From NCBI GenBank assembly GCA_905479925.1, contig CAJQOL010000130.1, forward strand, positions 1 through 42,890: 42,890 nt of DNA, written 5' to 3'. Positions within the stretch are counted from its first letter, which is position 1. Every line of letters starts with the position of its first letter. Shown here one piece after another: positions 8,601 through 16,480 of this stretch. A program made the position numbers and the translations under genes. The DNA is from an uncultured Kangiellaceae bacterium (GTDB lineage Bacteria > Pseudomonadota > Gammaproteobacteria > Enterobacterales > Kangiellaceae). The notes below the pieces were generated by a model. The model did no database searches. It was not told the origin of the DNA and was given only the letters and a program-made list of their open reading frames with translations.

Positions 8601-10885
8601 TTAAAGCGGTTAAGTGGTCATTAGACAGTAATTTCTTTCAAATAGACGAATCAAAAATTCTTGTCGAAGGGATAGATTCAAGTCTTGATCTCATTGATCT
8701 AGAGCGAGGGATTTTTATTGACCGATTATCATCATCTAACCAGCAAGCTTTCTCGGTTGTTAACAAACATATTTTGTTTGATGGTATCGGTGGAAATAAA
8801 GTTCATCTAGATCTAAATGAAAGCGCGAAATTTTATTCTTTGCCAATCGCAAATGGGCATTTGGGTTATGCGGTCGATAAACACCAAGACGGCATCTATT
8901 ATATTAATCATTTAGAACAAATCGCCTATTATTCATTTGAAACAAAAAAGACCACCAATCGAGTTTTTTCAAATTATAAATTTGACCCTTTGGCCACTAG
9001 TCATATCAAAATGGCTGTTAATGAAGATATCATTCTAATTTCTAACCCCACCACAGGACTTTACTGCTTTGATAAGAAATCCCAGCAATTACTTTGGAGA
9101 AAAGAATTTCCCTATCGCTTAATTGAACTAGCCGCTCATAGTCAATATGCTCTGGCTAACATTGGTGTTCATCGTCTGATTAACTTAAAAACTGGGAAAG
9201 AAACCAAGCTAACTAACAGCCCTAGCGAACATTTGCAGTACGACTTTAGCAGACATACTGCTCACGTAGTTTCAGATTCAAAAGACATTAAGATAATTAG
9301 TTTATTAGACGGTAACACACTGTTTACGCAAGCGCTTGATATTCAGGTATCGGATATTAACTTATTGCCTAATGGCAATATCCTGCTTAAAGATGACGAC
9401 CAATTACACAGTTTGAAACGAACGAGTCCACAACAAAGATATACCCAGCAGTACGATGTCAGCTCAAATAAAAATGATATCCTAGAGGAACATCATGCAT
9501 TGGTTGAAGTAAAAGGCCGGGAGGTACATTTTTATGATACTCACTCACAATCGCTTATTCAAACATGGCTAGCACCGCAGGCTATTAAGCAGATTAAGAC
9601 TGACAAACGACATGCGTACTTGCAGGTAGGTGACCAATCTATCTACCGCTATGAGCTAGAAAAAAACAGCGCCGAAAAGGTTTTTACAGCCACCAATAAT
9701 ATCCAAAAATTTGATTTGTTCGAATCGCAAAATAAGCTGGTTGTTTATGATGATGAATACAATCTGCAAATAAAATCCCTCGATGATGGCCACTTAGTAA
9801 CATTAAATCATTGGTCGGAATTAAAAGAAGTATTTATGCAATCTAACAGTTTGAATAACAATCAGTTAGTTTCGCTTGAGGAGAATAACTCTCTAAATAT
9901 TTGGGATATTGAATCCGGTACATTGGTCAACCGCGTTAATATTAAAGGCTCTATCGACAAAGCGGCGGTATCGGAATCAGGGGTAGTATTTGTTACCCGC
10001 TATTCCGAAGATAAGTCGCTATTAGTTGATGAGCTAACCAATAATATCGTTGCAACATTACCACACGATAGCAATGACATCGCCGATGTCATTCTGAGTA
10101 CCGATTATTCCTCAGTAACGATTATTCTCAACGATCGTTCAATGGAGGTTCATCCATTAGTTGCACGAGAAGGTGAAAATAGTTTCGACTTATTACCGTC
10201 AATTGTGAGTGCATCATCTGTCACAGATGCGGCATATGCTGACGCCAATCAGAGTTTGTTTTTTGCAACCGTGGATGTGCAGATCGTAAAGGATGATGAT
10301 GATGTCAATCGGAGTGTTATTCGCTCCCTTTTGTTTCAATCGGAATTATCTTCTCAGGAAAAAAAGCAGCTTTATCAGTTTGACGCTAAACTCACTGGAA
10401 TAAACGGAGTGTCGCAAGTTGATTCCATTATTGAATTAGAGTTTTCCGGCTCAGAAAATAACTCCGATACGGCTAATTCTGAAAATCTATTTTTCAATTT
10501 TGACAGCAAGGATATTCAACAAACTAATTCCGCAAGAATTATGAAAGCAAGAATAGAGCATTTAGCTTTAAAACCGATCAATACCATTGCATTGGCTAAT
10601 TTGGCTAATCAAAGCGATCAACCGAGTTATATTCCTTTGTCGGATGATTTAATTACTAGGAATGTTGTTGATATTGATACTGTTAACAACAGACTCCTCA
10701 CTTCGGATCAAAATAATGTTCTTAATGTATGGAGCTATCGTGATAACCAATTGATTGCAGAACTTCAACTCGGAGAAGGAAATTTCGAATCAAAGTTTGA
10801 AAACGGTGGAAATTACATATTATTAAGAGGAAACAACCTGCTGGCCTACCAAAGAATATTTGATGTAACCGAAGTTGAAAAATAA
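5675..10885 (+). CDS. Giant DUF4062-STAND NTPase with membrane helix and beta-propeller C-terminus
   Basis: The protein has 1736 residues. Residues 1-115 are a DUF4062 domain (IRIFVSSPSDLTPERQ; later GVTGTEWEFEKA), found to my knowledge in TEP1 and NWD1-like animal proteins. Residues ~211-520 are a STAND NTPase of the nSTAND1 kind: SPFRGLNSFDLEHAAIFFGR entry motif, Walker A GMSGSGKS (257-264), Walker B LLIVIDQFEE (364-373), and an MRSDFF sensor (407-412). A winged-helix/helical part follows, then a basic run and one membrane helix (about 700-719). The last ~1000 residues are irregular beta-propeller repeats (for example LNIWDIESGTLV, LNVWSYRDNQLI). The basic KKQQKFRQR before the helix predicts a cytoplasmic NTPase and a periplasmic propeller. 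It has no Shine-Dalgarno of note. It lies between the two halves of a pilus locus, on the opposite strand. STAND proteins are ligand-triggered switches, often in defence; the trigger here is unknown. Confidence 0.85.
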   Translation: MKTIRIFVSSPSDLTPERQISVQVIDRLHNEFKHFFDLKPVFWEHEPLLATEHFQEGLISPDQCDIMLCMLWSTLGSPLPDNFSRLDQSKGVTGTEWEFEKAKQHFEEQGFPKILFYRKMTKITVDIGDAEEVKLAQSRKQVLDSFFNRHFHNDDDAHTFKNAYWPFESLDDFEGTLETHLRNLLKEIVSNLTSDSSEPQTAGKSITWYQGSPFRGLNSFDLEHAAIFFGRSRAKSQIFDQFNQQIHSGKPFLMTLGMSGSGKSSVIKAGVQPLLLSPKVIEGVAECRRATFKPSDSPGNLIEGIAKAIFSETALPEATPDKEAQDNLLRQINQSPHALETHIFNSLTFIKQIKQYKPIYSVKLLIVIDQFEELFTLPDISETERHALISLIHSLVSSGHTWVLATMRSDFFAQCEPYPELIELMLGNGQYHLAPPTGEEIEQMIVSPARAAGLSFAVNSDGVSLSQVLRERSSNQPSVLPLLSFTLDELYRRRAASNVLTFDAYDELGGLEGAIANRASTVFKTLNEKQKQAFDELLPSLITIHSEDSETVTARSVNMTFIERDPIRQSLVAILISERLLVSQSNRKSPESSTVRFTHEALLANWSRVKEWVQFNVEKLKTRARLASQARYWELSGNSDDELLVEGSFFDQVAALAKDKKVDLSDLELSFINHSEDKILELEAQRNLEAKKQQKFRQRLIAAASVAAVFVCVFIYQLYSNQQVQQSLQENKALQKVRMQDYVNAQLTKLAADEMASGNNEKAIELLHQTKPLDSYSNAYGQSRELLYNALNQKAILHKLPASYSQVNDGLLLIDSENKNAPFNLETNRYFMPRNSSFKLSDLSSMAFFSASDNTLVYSEANSIIESWNVKLSETNWVRSYSQPIIAAHHLEQLKKWLIITESGAIELIGEQTSKDLVRIEMNSKWKYQFTEIKNSGNLLVTASNSESIESIWLVDTTQQSVSEGFIAKVQIADEFKAVKWSLDSNFFQIDESKILVEGIDSSLDLIDLERGIFIDRLSSSNQQAFSVVNKHILFDGIGGNKVHLDLNESAKFYSLPIANGHLGYAVDKHQDGIYYINHLEQIAYYSFETKKTTNRVFSNYKFDPLATSHIKMAVNEDIILISNPTTGLYCFDKKSQQLLWRKEFPYRLIELAAHSQYALANIGVHRLINLKTGKETKLTNSPSEHLQYDFSRHTAHVVSDSKDIKIISLLDGNTLFTQALDIQVSDINLLPNGNILLKDDDQLHSLKRTSPQQRYTQQYDVSSNKNDILEEHHALVEVKGREVHFYDTHSQSLIQTWLAPQAIKQIKTDKRHAYLQVGDQSIYRYELEKNSAEKVFTATNNIQKFDLFESQNKLVVYDDEYNLQIKSLDDGHLVTLNHWSELKEVFMQSNSLNNNQLVSLEENNSLNIWDIESGTLVNRVNIKGSIDKAAVSESGVVFVTRYSEDKSLLVDELTNNIVATLPHDSNDIADVILSTDYSSVTIILNDRSMEVHPLVAREGENSFDLLPSIVSASSVTDAAYADANQSLFFATVDVQIVKDDDDVNRSVIRSLLFQSELSSQEKKQLYQFDAKLTGINGVSQVDSIIELEFSGSENNSDTANSENLFFNFDSKDIQQTNSARIMKARIEHLALKPINTIALANLANQSDQPSYIPLSDDLITRNVVDIDTVNNRLLTSDQNNVLNVWSYRDNQLIAELQLGEGNFESKFENGGNYILLRGNNLLAYQRIFDVTEVEK

Positions 10886-10905
10886 GTCCATTTGAAATCT
10901 AGAAT

Positions 10906-11388
10906 TCAGCCTCTGCAATCTTGAGGCAAATAACGCTCATTCATGTTAGTACGGTTTTCACCGTGAAGCGTTAACCCCTCTATTTCTTTAGTTGAATTGC
11001 AAGCCCAGGCTAAACCTAGAGTAATAACGTCGTCGTTAGAAAGGGGTAATAGTGTAATGGACGGCTCAGCCTGATCACTGCCAAACTCATTGCTATCAAA
11101 CGAAATATGAATAGCACCGTTTTCCACCAATATGCCTAATACATAACTTCCTCGGTAAGCAGAATCTATAGCCAAACCAGCTGCCTCGTTATTCTCTGGC
11201 ATTTTTCCAGTTGCTAAATAAAATTCATTCACCGATGATTTGACCTCAGAAGCCATCACCAAAGCTTCCGAAATCTTGGCACGCAGTAAATAGTCTTGAT
11301 AAGAAGGTAGTGCAACTGCCGCCAGTATGCCGATGATTGCAACAACTACCATTAATTCAATTAATACAAATCCAGATTTCAATTTCAT
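10906..11388 (-). CDS. Type IV pilin, PilA-like
   Basis: The protein starts with a five-residue leader plus Gly: MKLKSG|FVLIELMVVVAIIGILAAVALPSYQDY. Gly-1, Phe+1 and Glu+5 are all present, so it is a normal PilD substrate with a short leader. The 160-residue length, the alphaC spine (KISEALVMASEVKSSVNEFY) and the C-terminal cysteine pair (WACNSTK ... LPQDCRG) are typical of a major-pilin-like subunit. Its ATG lies one base after the stop codon of the PilC-like gene upstream, so the two are co-translated. Its stop is 20 bases from the convergent end of the STAND gene, with no clear terminator between. It may be the main subunit of this pilus-like system; minor pilin is the alternative. Confidence 0.88.
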   Translation of the reverse strand: MKLKSGFVLIELMVVVAIIGILAAVALPSYQDYLLRAKISEALVMASEVKSSVNEFYLATGKMPENNEAAGLAIDSAYRGSYVLGILVENGAIHISFDSNEFGSDQAEPSITLLPLSNDDVITLGLAWACNSTKEIEGLTLHGENRTNMNERYLPQDCRG

Positions 11389-11389
11389 A

Positions 11390-12328
11390 TTAGACTATCG
11401 CACCTAGCTGAAAAATAGGAAGGTACATAGCGACGACTAATGCACCTATAAAACCAAAAACAATGATTGTGACTAAGAGCAATAGAATTTTAATCGACTC
11501 TGCCCCTTGACTAGAAAAACGCTCTAACATGGATTCCATGTCTTTTTCTATTAGCGGTTTTTCTAGCTGAAATTCTTTAGCTAATAACAGTTTCTCAGTT
11601 ATATCTTGCAACCACGATTTTCCCTTTTTTCCAGTTACTAGTGTATCGAGCTTTTTTAGCTCTAACTCACTCATCATTTGAGCGGTCGCAACAAAATGAA
11701 GCAGCGATAGGATAATACAATGATTGAGCATTTGAAGGTGCTTACTAAATAGTGGAATTTTTAACGTCCAAGTAGGCAGCAACGACATTTTTTTTGCCGC
11801 AATTTCGCCCTGACGAAACAGCTCTAGAATAAGTACATTAAGCGATACCACTAGAAATAACATAGTGAAAAGAACCGTTGAATTAGTCAACATAATTTGG
11901 GTGAGTCCAGGTAATTCGGCGCCAAAAGACATATAGATTTCTGAAAACTGTGGCGCTATAAATAACTCCATCAGTACCGCTAAAAAACCCAATATCACAG
12001 TATAAACAAGTAAGGACTGTTGACCGCTATTAATACTACTCCAGTAATTACCTAAAACTTTGCTGTTCTGACTCAAAGCATCGGTAGCTCTAACAACATT
12101 TTCAGATCCCAATTCATCAATTTCTTTTTCCTGGAAAAGCTGAGATATACCAGGAAAATTTTTGGCGACGCTAACGATTGAAGTCTCTAGGGTAAATGTT
12201 TCATCGAGAGAGATATCATGGGATGTTGCATAGCTAGATTCATTCACGGCTTTTACCGCTTGATCCATGGACTGGCCATCTGAGACCAGCATAGTAACCA
12301 TATTTTTTAGTATGTCAGACTTGTTCAC
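11390..12328 (-). CDS. PilC/GspF-like inner-membrane platform protein (short)
   Basis: PilC and GspF are polytopic platform proteins that couple the cytoplasmic ATPase to pilin extraction and assembly. The signs here are three strong membrane segments (about 105-125, 148-172 and 280-305), the loop IAPQFSEIYMSFGAELPGLTQIM between the first two, which matches the GspF signature before the second helix, and the end GALVVAMYLPIFQLGAIV, which is diagnostic of the family. At 312 residues it is shorter than the usual ~400: the N-terminal cytoplasmic domain is cut down. It sits between a pilin-like gene (12 bases upstream) and the pilin (1 base downstream). No PilB/PilT ATPase gene is nearby, so it must borrow one encoded elsewhere or be assembled with a different motor. 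Confidence 0.82.
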   Translation of the reverse strand: MNKSDILKNMVTMLVSDGQSMDQAVKAVNESSYATSHDISLDETFTLETSIVSVAKNFPGISQLFQEKEIDELGSENVVRATDALSQNSKVLGNYWSSINSGQQSLLVYTVILGFLAVLMELFIAPQFSEIYMSFGAELPGLTQIMLTNSTVLFTMLFLVVSLNVLILELFRQGEIAAKKMSLLPTWTLKIPLFSKHLQMLNHCIILSLLHFVATAQMMSELELKKLDTLVTGKKGKSWLQDITEKLLLAKEFQLEKPLIEKDMESMLERFSSQGAESIKILLLLVTIIVFGFIGALVVAMYLPIFQLGAIV

Positions 12329-12340
12329 TATATACCCTTA

Positions 12341-12868
12341 TCATTTGCAAGATTGAAAAAGCAATTCCGTTGGTAAATCAGTAATATTAGGAATTCTAAT
12401 CGCTTCATCTGGCCGCTTTTCTGCTCTTCCACAAACCCAGTATAAAGTTGGCTGAAGTTGATCCTTATGAACCAATCGATAAGCAAGCGTGTAGTTTTGA
12501 GGATATTCGCTACTTTCATAACTGATAGCAAAGTTACCCTGAGAAAAATAGGAATTTGTTATATTTATTGGCGAGTATGTCGTAGCGTCTTGGAGAATTT
12601 TACGCTTATTTTCTGTATTTTTTGGCCAACGTCCGGTAAACGCGTGCTCAATAACAAACTCGCCTTTATAAAAAGGCAAAATAGAGAATAGCTCCGCTTG
12701 ACGACTCTTGTGCAGAAATTGAGTATATTGAGTGGCGGCAATACCGGCGACGATAGTAATTATTAACACACATACTAACACTTCAACATTAAATATAAGG
12801 TGCCGTAGCGAGGCGATACACCTTACAATGTTGTTTTGTAGTGCAAGTTGCTTTGAAAATGGTCGCAT
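12341..12868 (-). CDS. Divergent pilin-like protein without the canonical cleavage site
   Basis: This 175-residue protein has a pilin-like N-terminal helix (about 25-50, IFNVEVLVCVLIITIVAGIAA) followed by a globular part ending with cysteines in YWVCGRAEK and LLFQSCK. Aligning Glu29 with the invariant Glu+5 puts Leu24 where Gly (-1) is required and Ile25 at +1, so the prepilin peptidase site is lost or very unusual. The leader would be 24 residues. It is the first gene of the pilin-like/PilC/pilin operon, 12 bases ahead of the PilC-like gene, and is divergent from the NTF2-like gene. It may be a minor, tip or membrane-retained pilin-like protein. I am confident of the pilin relationship, less so of any role. 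Confidence 0.65.
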   Translation of the reverse strand: MRPFSKQLALQNNIVRCIASLRHLIFNVEVLVCVLIITIVAGIAATQYTQFLHKSRQAELFSILPFYKGEFVIEHAFTGRWPKNTENKRKILQDATTYSPINITNSYFSQGNFAISYESSEYPQNYTLAYRLVHKDQLQPTLYWVCGRAEKRPDEAIRIPNITDLPTELLFQSCK

Positions 12869-12973
12869 GAGGCCTATGATAGCTTACTCATTTATTCAAA
12901 TACAACTGTTGCTAGTTTAATCATTGGTCGAACATCAATAATAACGCACATAATAATTAAAGCAGGTAATAAC

Positions 12974-13357
12974 ATGATACATCATTGGCATACTCTAGTA
13001 GAAAATCGACAGTCAGATAAAATTACCGAGTTACTAGCGGATAACGTCGTCCTTCACTCGCCGGTAGTACATACCGAAGTTAAGGGAAAGCAGCTAGTAT
13101 CCTTGTACTTACATGCGGCGTTTCATACGTTTCTAAACGACAGTTTTCAATATGTTCGAGAGTTTAACAACGGCAACCAGTATGTATTAGAGTTTTCAAC
13201 GGAGATCAATGGCATAACCGTTAATGGTGTTGACATGATTGTATTTGACGATAACGAAAAGATTGTCGATTTCAAGGTAATGGTTCGCCCTTTAAAAGCC
13301 ATTAACCTTATTCACCAAGCGATGGGGCAAATGCTAGAGAAGCTTCAAACGAATTAG
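12974..13357 (+). CDS. SnoaL/NTF2-like fold protein
   Basis: The 127-residue sequence has the NTF2/SnoaL-like pattern: WHTLVENRQSDKITELLADNVVLHSPVV at the start, then a cone-shaped alpha+beta fold ending in a long C-terminal helix (LIHQAMGQMLEKL). The family includes small isomerases, hydrolases and ligand-binding proteins; nothing here fixes a substrate. It is soluble, with no signal peptide. AGGT lies eight bases ahead of the ATG. The ABC exporter gene begins 55 bases after its stop, so the two may be one unit. Confidence 0.7.
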   Translation: MIHHWHTLVENRQSDKITELLADNVVLHSPVVHTEVKGKQLVSLYLHAAFHTFLNDSFQYVREFNNGNQYVLEFSTEINGITVNGVDMIVFDDNEKIVDFKVMVRPLKAINLIHQAMGQMLEKLQTN

Positions 13358-13412
13358 TCTTAACGGTCTAAACAATCAAATAACAGCTATTAACCCCTAA
13401 CTGACAAACAAC

Positions 13413-15200
13413 ATGACCGACCAAGAAGAATCAACAAAGTCCAATAAAAAATCGCTTAAAAGCTTATTACCTATCTTCGCTTTTGTACTGCCCTATAAGA
13501 AAATGCTCACCGGGGCGCTAATGGCATTGCTCGTTACCGCCGCAATTAGTCTTTCTCTAGGCCAGGGAGTTAAGCTAATTATTGATGATGGCTTTGTAGC
13601 GGGCTCTATAGAACAGCTCACCAATGCGATTATCGTTATGGTGGTTTTGATTGCTTTGCTGGCGATCGGTACCTTTACTCGTTTTTATCTAATGTCTTGG
13701 CTTGGGGAAAGAGTTAGTGCAGATATTCGTAAACGAGTATTTGACCAGCTAGTTAGTCTTCACCCAAGCTACTTTGAAGAAAACCGTAGTGGTGAGCTAA
13801 TGTCGCGGCTTACAACCGACACCACACTGCTTCAATCAATTATAGGCTCATCTTTTTCAATGGCTCTGAGAAGCGCGCTAATGCTAATTGGTGGCTTAAT
13901 CATGCTATTGGTCACCAACTTTAAACTTTCCTTAATCGTCATTGGTTGCGTCCCAATCGTATTGCTACCAATGATGATATTTGGCAAAAGAGTACGTTCA
14001 TTATCTCGTAAAAGCCAAGACAGTATTGCCGATATAAGCACTTATGCTGGTGAAATCATTCAGAATATAAAAGTTGTTCAAAGTTATACCCATGAGTCTA
14101 AAGAAAGAGAGGCCTTTTCGCTTGAAGCGGAAAACGCTTTTTCAGTCGCTAAACAACGCATAAAACAGCGCTCTATTCTAATAGCCTTCGCGATCTTACT
14201 TTCCTATACCGCCATCAGCGTAATGTTGTGGATTGGCGGAATGGATGTGTTGTCCGGTGCAATTACCGGCGGCGAGCTAGCGGCATTTGTATTTTATGCG
14301 ATAATGGTTGCCGGCTCTGTAGCGACCATTTCAGAGGTCTACGGAGAGCTGCAACGCGCTGCGGGATCCGCCGAACGACTACTTGAACTAATGGTTGTGG
14401 AAAGTGAAATAAAAAGCCCTAGTGACCCTGTGAAATTACAGAATAGCTCAGCGGCCGTTATTCAATTCGACAATGTCAGTTTTAATTATCCTTCTCGCCC
14501 AAATGACGCTGCATTACAAAATATCAATTTAACAATAAAGACAGGTGAAGTTGTCGCATTGGTTGGGCCATCCGGTGCTGGAAAAACGACCCTATTTGAG
14601 TTATTGCAAAGATTCTATGATCCTCAAAAAGGGCACATAACCTTTAAAGACGCATTGATAACCCAATTAGATCCAACGGTGTTAAGAAGACAGATGGGAA
14701 TGGTACCTCAGAATCCTATTCTATTTAGCGCAGATGTCTGGCATAACATTCGTTATGGTTCACCGGATGCCGATGAGGTAATGGTTGTTAATGCAGCAAA
14801 ACGTGCACATGCCGACGACTTTGTAAGCGCTCTGCCGGATGGTTATAAAAGCTTTCTCGGCGAACAAGGCGTAAGACTTTCCGGCGGACAAAAACAGCGG
14901 ATTGCGCTAGCTAGAGCAATTTTAAAGGACCCTGAAGTTCTACTTTTAGATGAGGCTACCAGTGCGCTTGATGCAGAAAGTGAACATCACGTACAAGCCG
15001 CATTAAAAGAGCTAATGAGTAATAGAACAACACTGATTATAGCCCATAGACTTTCAACGGTCGTGCACGCCGATAGAATTGTACTAATGGATAAAGGAGA
15101 AATTGTTGATATTGGAAACCATCAACAACTACTGGAAAAATCGACTCTTTATCAACGTTTGTGTGAACTACAGTTTGACCATGCTGAGAAGTCGTTTTAA
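13413..15200 (+). CDS. MsbA-type ABC exporter, fused membrane and ATPase domains
   Basis: This is a half-size ABC exporter of 595 residues, which would work as a homodimer in the inner membrane. Six membrane segments fill residues ~25-310. The ATPase domain shows Walker A GPSGAGKT (385-392), Q-loop in MVPQNPILF, signature RLSGGQ (488-493), Walker B VLLLDE (509-514) with the catalytic Glu514, and the switch His545 in AHRLSTV. Relatives export lipids, drugs or peptides; the closest match by feel is the lipid A exporter-like/multidrug group, but the substrate is undetermined. The C-terminal 25 codons recur at 16338-16413. An NTF2-like gene precedes it by 55 bases. No terminator hairpin is obvious after the stop. 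Confidence 0.88.
   Translation: MTDQEESTKSNKKSLKSLLPIFAFVLPYKKMLTGALMALLVTAAISLSLGQGVKLIIDDGFVAGSIEQLTNAIIVMVVLIALLAIGTFTRFYLMSWLGERVSADIRKRVFDQLVSLHPSYFEENRSGELMSRLTTDTTLLQSIIGSSFSMALRSALMLIGGLIMLLVTNFKLSLIVIGCVPIVLLPMMIFGKRVRSLSRKSQDSIADISTYAGEIIQNIKVVQSYTHESKEREAFSLEAENAFSVAKQRIKQRSILIAFAILLSYTAISVMLWIGGMDVLSGAITGGELAAFVFYAIMVAGSVATISEVYGELQRAAGSAERLLELMVVESEIKSPSDPVKLQNSSAAVIQFDNVSFNYPSRPNDAALQNINLTIKTGEVVALVGPSGAGKTTLFELLQRFYDPQKGHITFKDALITQLDPTVLRRQMGMVPQNPILFSADVWHNIRYGSPDADEVMVVNAAKRAHADDFVSALPDGYKSFLGEQGVRLSGGQKQRIALARAILKDPEVLLLDEATSALDAESEHHVQAALKELMSNRTTLIIAHRLSTVVHADRIVLMDKGEIVDIGNHQQLLEKSTLYQRLCELQFDHAEKSF
15120..15195 (+). repeat. Copy 1 of a 76-bp direct repeat (3' end of the ABC exporter gene)
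   Basis: These 76 bases recur at 16338-16413 with a constant offset of 1218 and four mismatches by eye. Here they encode the exporter C-terminus (HQQLLEKSTLYQRL...). Confidence 0.9.
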
Positions 15201-15418
15201 TACAAGTTGCTAATTTGAAATATTAGAGAAGACGTCAAGAGACGATGGTACCAAAAAAGATAGAACTCCATATAAATTTTTTCATATCATAACCTCAGCA
15301 TTGCCGTCCTTCGAGTATGAGTACGGAAAACATTAATCCGGTAGGAGCAGATAGTGTATTTAGAAGCTACCAGGCATAATGTTAGGGTTCACAAAGCTCA
15401 TATTCAACCCGAAATAAA

Positions 15419-15868
15419 TTACACCGAGCCTCTGCCATAAAAGACACCAGCTATAAATGGTGTCACTTCTAAAAAGATGATAACGTATTGAATAAACTTA
15501 TTCTCAGGTTCAAAAAAATTCGGGAAAAACGTAGCTCCATAATAAATCAACAACAATGAAATTATTCCTCCCAAATAAAAAACTACCCACTTATAGATAC
15601 GCCCTTTATCTATCTGGCTCAAAAAGCTAAAACGCTTGTTCTTTGTTATTGGCCACCATAACTCTTCACGATGTTGAAAGACTGAGGTCATACGACCAAC
15701 CGCCTTAATAAAAGGCATTAGTGCGCTACAAACTATTATTAGTTCCGCAGCTATTGGAGCCGAGGCATAGTAGTCTAGCACTAACTCTTTATACGCTATA
15801 CAAAGTAAAACAGTCAGAAAGAGGCCTAGAATAAAAAATAGAACTCCATTAATTTGAGGTACAGTCAT
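15419..15868 (-). CDS. Membrane protein of unknown function
   Basis: I do not recognise this 149-residue protein. It has four likely membrane segments (about 8-28, 38-55, 90-112, 125-143), with a basic cytoplasmic loop (WWPITKNKRFSFLSQIDKGRIYK) between the second and third. GGAG stands five bases before the ATG at 15868. A short frame (15865-16065) ends with a 4-base ATGA overlap at its start. The gene lies alone, in the opposite direction, between the two copies of the exporter 3' end, so it may have arrived with the inserted segment. Confidence 0.6.
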   Translation of the reverse strand: MTVPQINGVLFFILGLFLTVLLCIAYKELVLDYYASAPIAAELIIVCSALMPFIKAVGRMTSVFQHREELWWPITKNKRFSFLSQIDKGRIYKWVVFYLGGIISLLLIYYGATFFPNFFEPENKFIQYVIIFLEVTPFIAGVFYGRGSV

Positions 15869-16065
15869 CTCACTCCAATCCTTTTAGAACTTCGCCCAAA
15901 ATATTCTGGGTAAATCGCTGGCGACTCTTTTAACCCCCAAAATCGATTCCACTTCCCACAATAGCACGCAGCAATCCATCTCTGCAATAACCCTATGAAA
16001 TACCTCCTGTTACGGCACCACAGCCGCTGAAAGCTATAATATTTCATGTTGACTTGCTTAGGCAA
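15865..16065 (-). CDS. Possible small basic ORF upstream of the membrane protein
   Basis: A frame of 66 codons, rich in Arg, Trp, Tyr and Cys, overlaps the next gene by ATGA. I recognise no family, and the composition is unusual for a protein. It may be a real leader ORF, a decayed gene, or chance. The overlap is its only support. Confidence 0.2.
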   Translation of the reverse strand: MPKQVNMKYYSFQRLWCRNRRYFIGLLQRWIAACYCGKWNRFWGLKESPAIYPEYFGRSSKRIGVR

Positions 16066-16337
16066 AGAAGCACCCCGTAAGGAGCGAACAACTGCATTGA
16101 ATTTTGAGCCGTATACCCACAGGTATTTAGTTTACCAGTTAATCAAATCGCTTTGAAAATTCCTTACGGTATTTGACTTATAAAATACGTACATTGCTTT
16201 CACGCTCGAATTATACTCAGCAATTAAGAATTGTCTGATTCATTATAAAAGCAGTAGAATATTCCGTTTGGTGAAAATGTCTCAAATTTTTGACTGAGTT
16301 CAATGTATTGATAAATCGTTATTCGATCGCCAAAAAA

Positions 16338-16413
16338 CATCAACAACTGCTGGAAAAATCGACGCTTTATCAACGTTTGTGTGAACTACAGTTTGACCAT
16401 GCTGAAAAGTAGT
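16338..16413 (+). pseudogene. Duplicated 3' end of an ABC exporter gene (copy 2 of the 76-bp repeat)
   Basis: The 76 bases match 15120-15195 with four differences. In the exporter frame, three are synonymous (CTA/CTG, ACT/ACG, GAG/GAA) and the fourth turns TCG into TAG, so this copy ends ...DHAEK-stop. No exporter frame continues upstream. The synonymous pattern suggests that this tail once belonged to a functional gene rather than being a neutral copy. Confidence 0.75.
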
Positions 16414-16439
16414 ATTCTTTAAAATTTATCGCAATAACA

Positions 16440-16462
16440 GCTAGCAGAGTTTACCTGCTAGC
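16440..16462 (-). terminator. Hairpin downstream of the metallopeptidase gene
   Basis: A perfect 8-base stem, GCTAGCAG (16440-16447) with CTGCTAGC (16455-16462), encloses a 7-base loop. It lies 18 bases past the minus-strand stop at 16481. The following T run is weak (TGTTATTG), so it is a terminator or RNA-stabilising hairpin. Confidence 0.5.
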
Positions 16463-16480
16463 CGACAACGTATCGTAGAA

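Noticed and set aside
12328..12531. Minus-strand frame overlapping the pilin-like gene
   Set aside because: It lies wholly in another frame of a gene with clear pilin features and shows no domain.
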